Assembly (NCBI GenBank): GCA_964492065.1
Contig: CAZBHH010000001.1
Location: 124,001 to 188,000 of the forward strand
From: JADKAC01 sp964492065
GTDB taxonomy: Bacteria; Bacteroidota; Bacteroidia; Chitinophagales; BACL12
Reading direction: 5' to 3'
DNA: 64,000 bases
Position 1 is the first letter of the stretch; each line of letters begins with the position of its first letter. Position numbers and translations under genes: made by a program. Below are positions 54,301-61,839 of the stretch, one piece after another. Below the pieces are notes generated by a model. That model was not told the DNA's origin and ran no database searches. It saw only the letters and a list, made by a program, of their open reading frames with translations.

Positions 54301-55224
54301 AGTTGAATTAGCCTGGGTACCGATGGATTTAAAGGTACCTCTGTTGGTGGTGATAAAATAATAGTTCAGATTGGAATACACGTGTTTGGTAAATGCATAT
54401 TCACCGGTAATCGCATTGTACTTCCATGAATCGGGAGGCATTCCGTAGAATAGTATGTAATCGCCATCGTCAAACACGCCGTCATCCAATCCTATGCGAT
54501 ACAGTGCGAGCTCCACCAGGTCATCGTAATTGGCGCTGGCATTTGCTTCGGGCAACATACCGCCGGCATGGCCGAAAATGCCCAGGGTAGCGGTATTCAG
54601 CGTGGATGTATTAATGCCGATACTCTCCAAATATGCCCTGTCAATTTTATACACACCCTCCTTGGATATCCCTATTTTATACCAGGTGCCATCCTGCAAA
54701 ATGGAAGCACCGGCATAGGTGTGCTCACTGCCACCCTGTTCACGCAATACCGAAGCCGCAGGCTGAATGGTGACCCGCAGTTTACAACTCACGAGCTTTT
54801 CATAGCCTGCGGTAAACCCCTGTTTTCTTATAGGAATAAAAAACACATCCAAAGAAGGTTTTTTACGGATGGTGGTCAAAGTGTATTGCGGAACAATTTG
54901 CTCTTGAACCGGCAAACTGAAAAATGCTCTCGATGCGGATAAAGGTGCATATACGGGATCCAGGATTTCAATTGCTATATCGCCATAATTGCCTATATCG
55001 AAATGATGTGCAAACATCGGCAACAACTTATTGTCTGCTTCATGCATTACCGCACCTTTAAACGACCACATTTCGCGGTAGTGTTCGGGATCGGTGGCAT
55101 ATACTTTTAACGGTTCATCATACCAATCCAATTGCACATCAATTGTAAATTGATTTTGAGCATATACCGATAATGCGCCAAAACACGTTAAAATTGCAGT
55201 TTGAAAAATCCGGGACAACTTCAT
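51349..55224 (-). CDS. porU: Type IX secretion sortase PorU (gingipain-like C25 peptidase)
   Basis: A 1291-residue surface protein. A signal peptide (ends about VYAQ) is followed by a propeptide-like region, then a C25 gingipain domain with catalytic His797 (NWSGHGNEQNW) and Cys831 (TATCSFARF), Ig-like segments, and a C-terminal sorting-like domain (LNYPNPFTTYTEFWF near 1200, ending FQKLVILR). PorU cleaves the sorting domain of secreted cargo and attaches it to lipid. Start ATG 55224 is chosen for its signal peptide; the longer frame to 55296 runs into the divergent porP gene. Confidence 0.93.
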   Translation of the reverse strand: MKLSRIFQTAILTCFGALSVYAQNQFTIDVQLDWYDEPLKVYATDPEHYREMWSFKGAVMHEADNKLLPMFAHHFDIGNYGDIAIEILDPVYAPLSASRAFFSLPVQEQIVPQYTLTTIRKKPSLDVFFIPIRKQGFTAGYEKLVSCKLRVTIQPAASVLREQGGSEHTYAGASILQDGTWYKIGISKEGVYKIDRAYLESIGINTSTLNTATLGIFGHAGGMLPEANASANYDDLVELALYRIGLDDGVFDDGDYILFYGMPPDSWKYNAITGEYAFTKHVYSNLNYYFITTNRGTFKSIGTQANSTAVANKNSNSYDYNQVWDNDVVNLINSGRQWFDAPLDNFSNTRNYTATIANIKTSETAYIRYFLAAKSSAGFSNFTLSGSGYSNVVSIPPTPESTENSYANIYTTYTPFVPASASSLNFDILFSGPGGSKGWLDYIEVTVRCALQYNNSQLLFKDRDIVGAGNIAHYTAISPNGVLLWDVTDPLNIKSQEYTYADGAVNFTLPADTLKKFALLQLTDVFPSSQIDFKGAVANQNIHNSANSPDYIVVTHPDYIDQARQIAAFHKDADGYDTLVVTIGQVYNEFSSGTPDITAIRNMMRMFYDRAGSDSSLLPRYLLLFGDASYDFKNLKIPEADNTNRIPTFQSYESVHQIYTYPTDDYVGFLDEAEGGDLSSDINKLDIGIGRFSVNSVSEAQDVVDKILNYKSPASFGSWRNTLCFVADDEDGNTHIDDADDIANWIADNHPLYNINKIYLDAYKQIPGAGGQRYPEANSDLNNQMFLGTFIINWSGHGNEQNWAQERVLGVDDINSWTNMDKLPLFVTATCSFARFDNPEKTSAGEMILLSNRGGGIGLLTTVRIVYAYANYVLSSNFFYSVLQGDADGMPALGDALMDGKNNTGSGSTQAINNRKFLLLGDPGLILNYPKYNVVTKEVNNIPVADAADTLKALEKVTIKGEIQNTSGAVITGFNGIVYPTVYDKPLNVNTLVNDPGKSSLFTFSLQKNAIYKGKASVVNGAFEFTFIVPKDISYLFGNGKLSYYADNGYEDAAGFEKNIIIGGTADSAGTDNTGPKVSVYMNDEKFVFGGLTDENPVLYIKLEDENGINTAGNGIGHDIIALLNDETQGVSLNDYYESELDSYQKGEVNYPLRSLEPGRHSIAVTAWDVYNNSGEGYTEFVVAENSKLALDHVLNYPNPFTTYTEFWFEHNRPGDLLDVRVEIFTVSGKLIQTIAQQISTESYRVEGIAWDGLDAFGDPIGRGVYVYKLSVKAASDNSKAVEFQKLVILR

Positions 55225-55236
55225 TTCACTAAAACT

Positions 55237-56322
55237 ATGCGTTGGGCTAAAGATAGAATTGAAAAAGCGTTTTCTAAACGATTCTATGTAATTCATATTG
55301 CCTGTGCCCGGGCGCTACACCCCGCTGCGAGCATTGCGCTTATAATTTTTTACACATTCATTACTTTCGATGCAGCGCAAGCACAGGATCTGCGCTACAC
55401 GCAGTACCACGCCAGCGATATATATCTAAATCCCGCATTTGCCGGCAGCGGCAGCACACCGGCTATCACGCTGAATTTCAGGGATCAATGGCCGGATATG
55501 CCGCAGTCCTTTATCAGTTACCGCGTAGCGCTCAGCCATCCGGTGGATGTCTTGCGAAGCGGAATCGGCGTGTATGTCCAGCAGGATAACCAGGGAAACG
55601 GCGTGTTGAAAAGTTTTAAAATGGGCGGCCAGTATATGTACCAGGTCCGATACTCAAAAAAACTGGCCATGAACTTTGGTGTGGACGCCGGTTTGGTACA
55701 ACAGCAGTTGTCCTGGAACGATCTGCAGTTTTACGACCAAATCAATTATCTCACCGGGTTTAGCGATGCTTCCGGCCTTCCCAACCCGACGAATGAGCCC
55801 GTACCGCCTTCGCTTAACCACAGCTATTTCGATATGGGGCTGGGTACGGCTTTGGTTTCCACTTCCTGGTATCTCGGCCTGTCGGCAGCGCATATCACAA
55901 GTCCGAACCTGAGTTTCTACAATGAAAAAGTAAGCAAACTGCCCTTGGTAGTGACAGGGCAGGCAGGGCTGATACTGGCTAATGAAAAACGTGCAAAACC
56001 CTTGTATGTCAATCCCATAGTGGTAGTCACCCGGCAGGGAAACTCCGGGCAAATCCTCGCCGGCAGCTACTTCAATAAAGGGGTAGTCTATACGGGTATT
56101 TTCTTCAAACATAATTTTAACAGCTTTAGTGACGTTTGTTTCAGTGTGGGATTAAAGAAAGGGTTGCTGGTATTTGCCTATAGCTATGACCTGTCACTCG
56201 GTACGCTTTCCGGGAACTCGGGCGGCAGCCACGAACTGTCCTTTATAGTGAACTGGAAGACTCGTAAAGCGAAGCAAAGCACTAAAAATCGTGATATTTT
56301 AAAGTGCCCCCGCTTTTTTTAA
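55237..56322 (+). CDS. PorP/SprF family type IX secretion outer membrane protein
   Basis: A 361-residue outer-membrane protein. After a signal peptide comes the family N-terminus YTQYHASDIYLNPAFAGS (about 56-73), the FRDQWP segment, and repeated beta strands. In characterised type IX systems PorP/SprF-type proteins bind PorE/SprB-like partners at the outer membrane. The ATG at 55237 gives an unusually long n-region (about 35 residues before the hydrophobic core), but no other in-frame ATG, GTG or TTG lies closer. Divergent from porU with only 12 bp between the start codons. Confidence 0.88.
   Translation: MRWAKDRIEKAFSKRFYVIHIACARALHPAASIALIIFYTFITFDAAQAQDLRYTQYHASDIYLNPAFAGSGSTPAITLNFRDQWPDMPQSFISYRVALSHPVDVLRSGIGVYVQQDNQGNGVLKSFKMGGQYMYQVRYSKKLAMNFGVDAGLVQQQLSWNDLQFYDQINYLTGFSDASGLPNPTNEPVPPSLNHSYFDMGLGTALVSTSWYLGLSAAHITSPNLSFYNEKVSKLPLVVTGQAGLILANEKRAKPLYVNPIVVVTRQGNSGQILAGSYFNKGVVYTGIFFKHNFNSFSDVCFSVGLKKGLLVFAYSYDLSLGTLSGNSGGSHELSFIVNWKTRKAKQSTKNRDILKCPRFF
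55248..55255 (-). promoter_or_regulatory. -7-like promoter box of porU
   Basis: Reads TATCTTTA on the minus strand, one mismatch from TAnnTTTG, 23 bp before the porU ATG and inside the start of the divergent porP frame. Confidence 0.4.
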
Positions 56323-56339
56323 TGTAATAATTAATTGAT

Positions 56340-56347
56340 TAGATTTG
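56340..56347 (+). promoter_or_regulatory. -7 promoter box of gldJ
   Basis: TAGATTTG, perfect TAnnTTTG match, 24 bp before the gldJ ATG at 56372. Confidence 0.6.
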
Positions 56348-56371
56348 CGTTTACTGCTAAAATATACCAGT

Positions 56372-57892
56372 ATGAACAGAATCACATATCCAGCTATTAT
56401 TCTGCTTTTAGCCGGGATTATCTTTTCTTCCTGCAATAAAAACCGTTCATCTGTTTCCAACTTCAAGTACAACGACACCAAATGGGGTGGGTTTGAAGTT
56501 GCAAAATACGATGGGCAGGCTACGGGCCCCAACCTCGTGTTGGTTCAGGGTGGAACCTTCACAATGGGTACCACTGAGCAGGATGTAACCTTTGAATACA
56601 ATAATATCCCGCGGCGTGTCACTGTTTCATCATTTTATATGGATGAAACCGAGATTGCAAACGTACACTACCGCGAATATTTATATTGGACAAAGCGCAC
56701 TTTCGGCATTGATTTCCCCGAGATTGTGAAAAATGCGCTTCCCGATACGCTGGTATGGAGAGAGGAACTGGCATATAACGAACCCTATGTAGAGTATTAT
56801 TTCCGCTACCCGTCTTATGATTTTTATCCGGTGGTTGGCGTATCCTGGCTACAGGCAAACGATTTTGCGAGATGGCGCAGCGACAGGGTTAACGAAGCCA
56901 TTTTAGCAGATCAGGGCTTCATGGATATCAATATCAACTCATATAACGAGGATAATTTTACTACCGAATCGTATTATGCCGGCATCTATTCTACCGGCGT
57001 ACAAAAAGGAGTGAAAGATTACAGCCCCGAGGCGGGAGATTCTAAAATGGGCAGGACAATACGCATGGAAGACGGAATTCTGTTGCCCGATTACAGGCTG
57101 CCCACGGAAGCAGAATGGGAATACGCCGCACTGGGCTTAATAGGAAACCAGGTGGTGGGCAATGAAATGGTTACTGATCGCCGCCTGTATCCCTGGGATG
57201 GCAATACCATGCGTGAACCATCTACAAAAGAGCGCTGGTCACAAGGTAAAATGCTGGCAAACTACAAACGTGGAAGAGGCGATTATGCCGGTCTCGCCGG
57301 AAAGCTGAACGACAACTCCATTGTTACTGCCCCCATTTACAGCTATATGCCCAATGATTACGGTTTGTACCAAATGGCCGGCAACGTGAACGAGTGGGTA
57401 TATGATGTGTATCGCCCGCTGACTTATTACGATATGGAAGATCTCAACCCGTTCCGCGGCAATGAATACGAAACAAAAGTCCTGGATGAAGAGGGCAATA
57501 TTGCAGAACTGGATAGTATGGGCCGTGTGCGCTATCGCCCAGTTAAAGATGAAGAAGTAGTGAACAGAAGAAATTATAAGAAAGGCGATGAAAGAGATTT
57601 TGCAGACGGCGATTCCATGTCATTAGCCTATTACGACTATGCAAAAACTACTTTGATAAGCGATAAATCCAGGGTGTATAAAGGCGGTTCATGGGCTGAT
57701 GAGGCCTTTTGGTTGTCGCCCGGCTCCCGCCGTTACCTGGAGGAAAACCAGGCCACTGCGACAATTGGGTTCCGCTGTGCCATGATTCGTTTGGGAGGTG
57801 ATGTCGATAATTATACCAAGGGAGGCAACAACTTCAAATCGACCGAAAAGCAGGCTAAAATAAACGCCAAAAAAAGAAAAGCAACACAGTAA
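56372..57892 (+). CDS. gldJ: Gliding motility lipoprotein GldJ
   Basis: A 506-residue lipoprotein with lipobox FSSC (Cys21) and a formylglycine-generating-enzyme-like (SUMF1) fold: VLVQGGTFTMGTT near 55, RLPTEAEWEYAALG near 244, and MAGNVNEWVYDVYRP near 340. GldJ differs from GldK in the ANYKRGRGDYAG segment seen here. It is needed for gliding and type IX secretion in Flavobacterium johnsoniae, where it also lies beside porV and porU, so the synteny supports the call. Start ATG 56372 follows a perfect -7 box. Confidence 0.92.
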   Translation: MNRITYPAIILLLAGIIFSSCNKNRSSVSNFKYNDTKWGGFEVAKYDGQATGPNLVLVQGGTFTMGTTEQDVTFEYNNIPRRVTVSSFYMDETEIANVHYREYLYWTKRTFGIDFPEIVKNALPDTLVWREELAYNEPYVEYYFRYPSYDFYPVVGVSWLQANDFARWRSDRVNEAILADQGFMDININSYNEDNFTTESYYAGIYSTGVQKGVKDYSPEAGDSKMGRTIRMEDGILLPDYRLPTEAEWEYAALGLIGNQVVGNEMVTDRRLYPWDGNTMREPSTKERWSQGKMLANYKRGRGDYAGLAGKLNDNSIVTAPIYSYMPNDYGLYQMAGNVNEWVYDVYRPLTYYDMEDLNPFRGNEYETKVLDEEGNIAELDSMGRVRYRPVKDEEVVNRRNYKKGDERDFADGDSMSLAYYDYAKTTLISDKSRVYKGGSWADEAFWLSPGSRRYLEENQATATIGFRCAMIRLGGDVDNYTKGGNNFKSTEKQAKINAKKRKATQ

Positions 57893-57914
57893 CTCTTTAA
57901 GATGATTAAATCAT

Positions 57915-57950
57915 AAAGCCTTGTACAGAAATGTAAAAGGCTTTTTTATT
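57915..57950 (+). terminator. Intrinsic terminator after gldJ
   Basis: Arms 57915-57922 and 57937-57944 form an 8-bp stem with an extra inner TACA/TGTA pair, followed by TTTTTTATTTT. A strong rho-independent terminator between gldJ and murF. Confidence 0.85.
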
Positions 57951-57958
57951 TTAATACC

Positions 57959-59233
57959 ATGACCGTTCGCAAACAGCTTTTTGACCTTTACGAAAAATCT
58001 TCGGGAGTCGTTATCGATTCGAGAAGAGTAACAGACAACGCACTTTTTTTTGCATTGCCCGGCGAGCGCACCGATGGAAATGCCTATGCAGAATCTGCCC
58101 TTGTCAATGGCGCCTTATGCGTAATTACGGATAAAGCCGAATACGTTGCCGGCGATAAGTATCTGTTGGTTCCCGATGTGCACACTGCATTACAGGATTT
58201 AGCCCGGGATTACAGAGACACCTTATCCATTCCGGTAATCGGGCTTACGGGTTCTAATGGCAAGACTACCACCAAAGAATTGATTCACGCCGTTCTTTCA
58301 AAAAAATACAAGTGCTTTGCCACGCAAGGCAATTTAAACAATCACCTGGGTGTCCCTCTGAGTATTTTATCCATACCGAAAGGTGCTGAAATTGCCGTTA
58401 TTGAAATGGGAGCCAATCACCCGGGCGAGATAGCATTACTCTGTTCCATCGCAAAACCCACACATGGACTCATAACCAATATCGGTAAAGCACACCTGGA
58501 GGGCTTTGGCGGTATTGAAGGTGTGAAAAAGGGGAAAAGCGAATTGCACACGTATTTAAAACTGCACGGCGGCATCATTTTTATGAACAGCGGCAATACC
58601 ATGCTTTCAGACACAGTATCCGGGTATAGCGATGTGGTCTATTTTGGAAATAATGCTCCCGATACTCCGGGTGGAACAGGGAAACATACGGGCGCATTCG
58701 CCGCCGTTCAAATTGGGAATCGGCTAATCACCTCGCAATTAATCGGCGGTTTTAATGTGCACAATATATTGGCAGCGGCTTGTATCGGGTCCTATTTTAA
58801 AGTGGCGCCGGAAGATATTCAAACAGCCATTGAGGCCTATAGTCCCGAAAATCACAGGAGTCAATGGAAACAATCGGGTACAAATTATTATTACCTGGAT
58901 GCGTATAATGCAAACCCTACGAGCATGCAATCGGCAATCCTGCATTTTTCAGATATGCAGGTACAGCCTAAGGTGGTAATCATAGGCGATATGCTCGAAC
59001 TTGGGCAATTCAGCCATGAGGAACATACCCGGATACTGGATCTCGCCCTGGGTTCCGGATTTCAACAGGTAGTGGCAGTTGGCCCTGCATTCAAGAATGT
59101 ACACCGGAAGGGCGTTACATATTTTGATACGGCAGAAGCAGCCAAAACCTGGCTGGATTCCCGCAGATTTCAGAACACCTATTTCCTGGTAAAGGGCTCA
59201 AGGGGAATTCGCCTGGAAACGGTAATTGACTGA
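57959..59233 (+). CDS. murF: UDP-N-acetylmuramoyl-tripeptide--D-alanyl-D-alanine ligase
   Basis: A 424-residue Mur ligase adding D-Ala-D-Ala in peptidoglycan precursor synthesis. Seen are the N-terminal UDP-binding SSGVVIDSRRVTDNALFFAL region (start about residue 14), the ATP loop GSNGKTT (98-104), EMGANHPGEI near 142, NHRSQWK near 299 and AYNANPTSM near 315 (the Asn-Pro-Thr motif is typical of MurF). Starts 15 bp after the gldJ terminator, in line with the phylum's gldJ-murF proximity. Confidence 0.95.
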   Translation: MTVRKQLFDLYEKSSGVVIDSRRVTDNALFFALPGERTDGNAYAESALVNGALCVITDKAEYVAGDKYLLVPDVHTALQDLARDYRDTLSIPVIGLTGSNGKTTTKELIHAVLSKKYKCFATQGNLNNHLGVPLSILSIPKGAEIAVIEMGANHPGEIALLCSIAKPTHGLITNIGKAHLEGFGGIEGVKKGKSELHTYLKLHGGIIFMNSGNTMLSDTVSGYSDVVYFGNNAPDTPGGTGKHTGAFAAVQIGNRLITSQLIGGFNVHNILAAACIGSYFKVAPEDIQTAIEAYSPENHRSQWKQSGTNYYYLDAYNANPTSMQSAILHFSDMQVQPKVVIIGDMLELGQFSHEEHTRILDLALGSGFQQVVAVGPAFKNVHRKGVTYFDTAEAAKTWLDSRRFQNTYFLVKGSRGIRLETVID

Positions 59234-59234
59234 T

Positions 59235-60395
59235 TTATTTCTGCAGTTTATGAAACACTTTCATCCATTTGTCCGGTAGTACATTTCCGGCGGCTTCCAG
59301 GTAATCAGCATACGAACAGGGCACCAGTTGATGTCTTTCAAATTTGGCATCCACCTTAAAGGGAACTTCCATCCACCACCTGCCCGATTTATTGCTCTTC
59401 CAAAAAGTCAGGTCGTAGGTATTGCCTTCCAGGTTTACAATATATCTGGTAAAATTCCTTTCATCCACAATGGGATAATCATGCTTGCGGTTATAATACC
59501 CTTCTACGAAATACCAGATCAATTGCGCAATTAACTGGGCTGTCAATTCGTGATTGTCGAACATCGGGTTGTATTCATATAAACCCAGTGAAGAGACCTT
59601 ATCGCTCATGCCGGCGTAGCGCATTAACTGGCATGCCTGTTCGGAAGTGATGCCATTGGGGCTCACCTGCGGGTGACCGGGGGCATCGGCGCCTTTGATG
59701 CTGGAAATATCAAAGCTGATTATATCCGCATCACGCACTTCCGGTTCTGCAAACTGGAAATTCTCGTTTAATTTTCCCAGCCGGCAAACGTCAAAAAACA
59801 ACTCGTCAATGGTTTCAAACACCTGCTGCGGAACAAAATGCCCCTGGCAGGCAACGCCGATATAATTAAATAAATACTTCGGTTCATAACTGATTACATC
59901 CAGCAACCAGGATTGTGCGGGCGCTGCATCGTGCAGGTCGTGCATATCTATGCGCTCATCAATCACTGCCAGGTTAACCGCTTGCCCTAAAAACTCGTAA
60001 CCCTTGTATTGGCCGATAGTAAGGTCCTGGCTGCCGCCGATAATTATCGGGATTATGCGCTGTGAAAGGAAGTATTCCATGGCAAAACGCAGGTTCTTGC
60101 AGGTGTCTTCCAGTGTCTCTCCAAGAATTAAATCACCAGCATCCAGCAGGCGGTAATGCGATTCGGCGCTTAACACATAGAGGTGTTTGCGAATGATTTC
60201 CGCACCATTGGCACAACCCGTATTCATATGACTCCCCCTGCTTTCGGGAATTGAAAAAATGGCGATATCTGTTTCAGTGATATCGGCAATATCGCCCTGG
60301 TTTATTTCAATTTTTTTCCCGATCTGCGCCTGGTGCAATATATGTTCATCAAAAAAACTCCCCAGCCTGACCGGAGTAAACAACTTTTGTATCAT
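59235..60395 (-). CDS. Arginase/formimidoylglutamase-fold protein with degenerate metal site
   Basis: A 386-residue protein of the ureohydrolase fold, normally with two manganese ions bound by GGxH, DAHxD and DxDxxDP motifs. Here the three sites read IGGSQDLTIG (His to Gln), VIDERIDM (the DAHxD His replaced by Arg) and FDISSIKGADAPG (second Asp to Ser), so the metal cluster is probably incomplete. N- and C-terminal extensions are longer than in arginase. Automated pipelines would call it formimidoylglutamase, but no hut genes are nearby. It sits immediately after murF (1 bp gap, tail to tail) beside the type IX locus; a structural or regulatory role is possible. Confidence 0.8.
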   Translation of the reverse strand: MIQKLFTPVRLGSFFDEHILHQAQIGKKIEINQGDIADITETDIAIFSIPESRGSHMNTGCANGAEIIRKHLYVLSAESHYRLLDAGDLILGETLEDTCKNLRFAMEYFLSQRIIPIIIGGSQDLTIGQYKGYEFLGQAVNLAVIDERIDMHDLHDAAPAQSWLLDVISYEPKYLFNYIGVACQGHFVPQQVFETIDELFFDVCRLGKLNENFQFAEPEVRDADIISFDISSIKGADAPGHPQVSPNGITSEQACQLMRYAGMSDKVSSLGLYEYNPMFDNHELTAQLIAQLIWYFVEGYYNRKHDYPIVDERNFTRYIVNLEGNTYDLTFWKSNKSGRWWMEVPFKVDAKFERHQLVPCSYADYLEAAGNVLPDKWMKVFHKLQK

Positions 60396-60555
60396 AATGC
60401 TTAAAATTCATATTTCCTGCGCATTAAATATTTGCCCGCTCAACACATCGGGTCAATGGGTTGTCTTAATTTCAGGTCATGCGTTTACCGAGCTCACGGC
60501 ACCATTGTCAACCGGCACACCATTCGCCTGAAAATATCCCCGCCCCGGAATTTTA

Positions 60556-60563
60556 TAACTTTG
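60556..60563 (+). promoter_or_regulatory. -7 promoter box of the MscS-family gene
   Basis: TAACTTTG, perfect TAnnTTTG match, 10 bp before the ATG. Confidence 0.6.
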
Positions 60564-60573
60564 TAAGTCAGCT

Positions 60574-61707
60574 ATGCAACAGATATTAGATTTTAAAATC
60601 TGGAACAATACGGTGGAACAGTACCTCTGGGTAGCAGGTGCCATACTATTCATTTTAATTTTCAATAAATATATTTCAAAACTTATCAGCCGGCTGCTGT
60701 TTAAACTCGTTCGGCGTTCGCATTTAAAAGAACAGGGCGAGAACTTTTTGAACAAGATCCTCAAGCCGATTCAATACATCATTGTACTGCATGTTTGCTT
60801 CATAGGCCTCAACACATTAAACCAGCCCGAATATTTTGATGAGAATTTTCTCGGAATAACCTATGAAAAGTTTTTTATAGCCATATACCGTTTGTTTTCC
60901 ATTATTACCACCACCTGGTTAATCTCCAGAATTGGCGATTTTTTTACGGATTTATTGCGGCAAAAAGCATTATCGACCGAGGATACCACCGACGATCAAA
61001 TGGCGGCATTCCTGAGGGATGTGTTGCATGTGGTTATATGGTCGCTCTGTTTACTGACCATACTCGCCGTGGTATTTAACATCAACGTAACCTCCCTGGT
61101 TGCCGGTGCGGGAATTGCGGGAATCGCCATTGCCTTTGCAGCACAGGAAACATTGCAGAACCTGGTGGGAAGTATTGCCATTTTTTCGGAGAGACCCTTT
61201 GTAGTCGGCGATCTGGTAGAGGTGGACGGCATGGTGGGCACGATAGAAAAAGTGGGCTTCCGCAGCACACGGGTGCGCACTGCGGATAAAACCTATGTAA
61301 CCGTCCCCAATAAAAATATTGTCAACAATAAAATCGGCAACCTGAACCTGCGGGGCTCCCGGCGGATCCAATTTACCATTGGCCTTACTTACGACACTCC
61401 CCGCAACGCAATACAGGAAATAATTTACGCCTTGCGCCAGCATGCCGAAACGCATCCGAAACGCAATGACCGTTACATAATAGTACTGTACAATTTCTCG
61501 CCCTCTACTATCGATATCTGGTATGATATCATGTTGGATTACGAGGGTTGGGAAGATCATATGCAAACACGCAACGACCTGTTGTTTGATATTCACAAAA
61601 TTGTGATTGCGAACGGCGGCAGCTTCGCATTCCCGACACAGACGCTGCATTTAATACAAGATGCCGGAGCAAAGGCATCAAAACCCAATCAGGAAATCTC
61701 TTCGTAA
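60574..61707 (+). CDS. Small-conductance mechanosensitive channel (MscS family)
   Basis: A 377-residue membrane protein with four or five N-terminal helices, then the MscS core: pore helix GAGIAGIAIAFAAQETLQNL (about 177-196), then SERPFVVGDLVEVDGMVGTIEKVG of the beta domain (start about residue 209) and VTVPNKNIVNNKIGN. It opens under membrane tension to relieve osmotic shock. Its 3' end overlaps a small ORF on the other strand by 19 bp. Confidence 0.93.
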   Translation: MQQILDFKIWNNTVEQYLWVAGAILFILIFNKYISKLISRLLFKLVRRSHLKEQGENFLNKILKPIQYIIVLHVCFIGLNTLNQPEYFDENFLGITYEKFFIAIYRLFSIITTTWLISRIGDFFTDLLRQKALSTEDTTDDQMAAFLRDVLHVVIWSLCLLTILAVVFNINVTSLVAGAGIAGIAIAFAAQETLQNLVGSIAIFSERPFVVGDLVEVDGMVGTIEKVGFRSTRVRTADKTYVTVPNKNIVNNKIGNLNLRGSRRIQFTIGLTYDTPRNAIQEIIYALRQHAETHPKRNDRYIIVLYNFSPSTIDIWYDIMLDYEGWEDHMQTRNDLLFDIHKIVIANGGSFAFPTQTLHLIQDAGAKASKPNQEISS

Positions 61708-61835
61708 TCGGTGTATTCCAATGTTTCCTTTGCCGTTCTTTTTTGAATACCTGCACTGCGGTAACCGGTTACCACGGGTTGAATGACGATACGCCACAAA
61801 ACAATGATTAATACTATCCAGGTAATATCACTCAT
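61689..61835 (-). CDS. Small single-helix membrane ORF (48 aa) directly after carB
   Basis: Reading the minus strand from ATG 61835 gives 48 codons and a TGA at 61689. It starts 4 bp after the carB stop, so it could be translated by re-initiation. The product begins with a hydrophobic helix (about 4-18, ITWIVLIIVLWRIVI) followed by a basic and then acidic tail ending DYEEIS. I do not recognise the family, though short tail-anchored proteins like this occur in Bacteroidota. Its end overlaps the convergent MscS gene by 19 bp. Confidence 0.5.
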   Translation of the reverse strand: MSDITWIVLIIVLWRIVIQPVVTGYRSAGIQKRTAKETLEYTDYEEIS

Positions 61836-61839
61836 ACCC

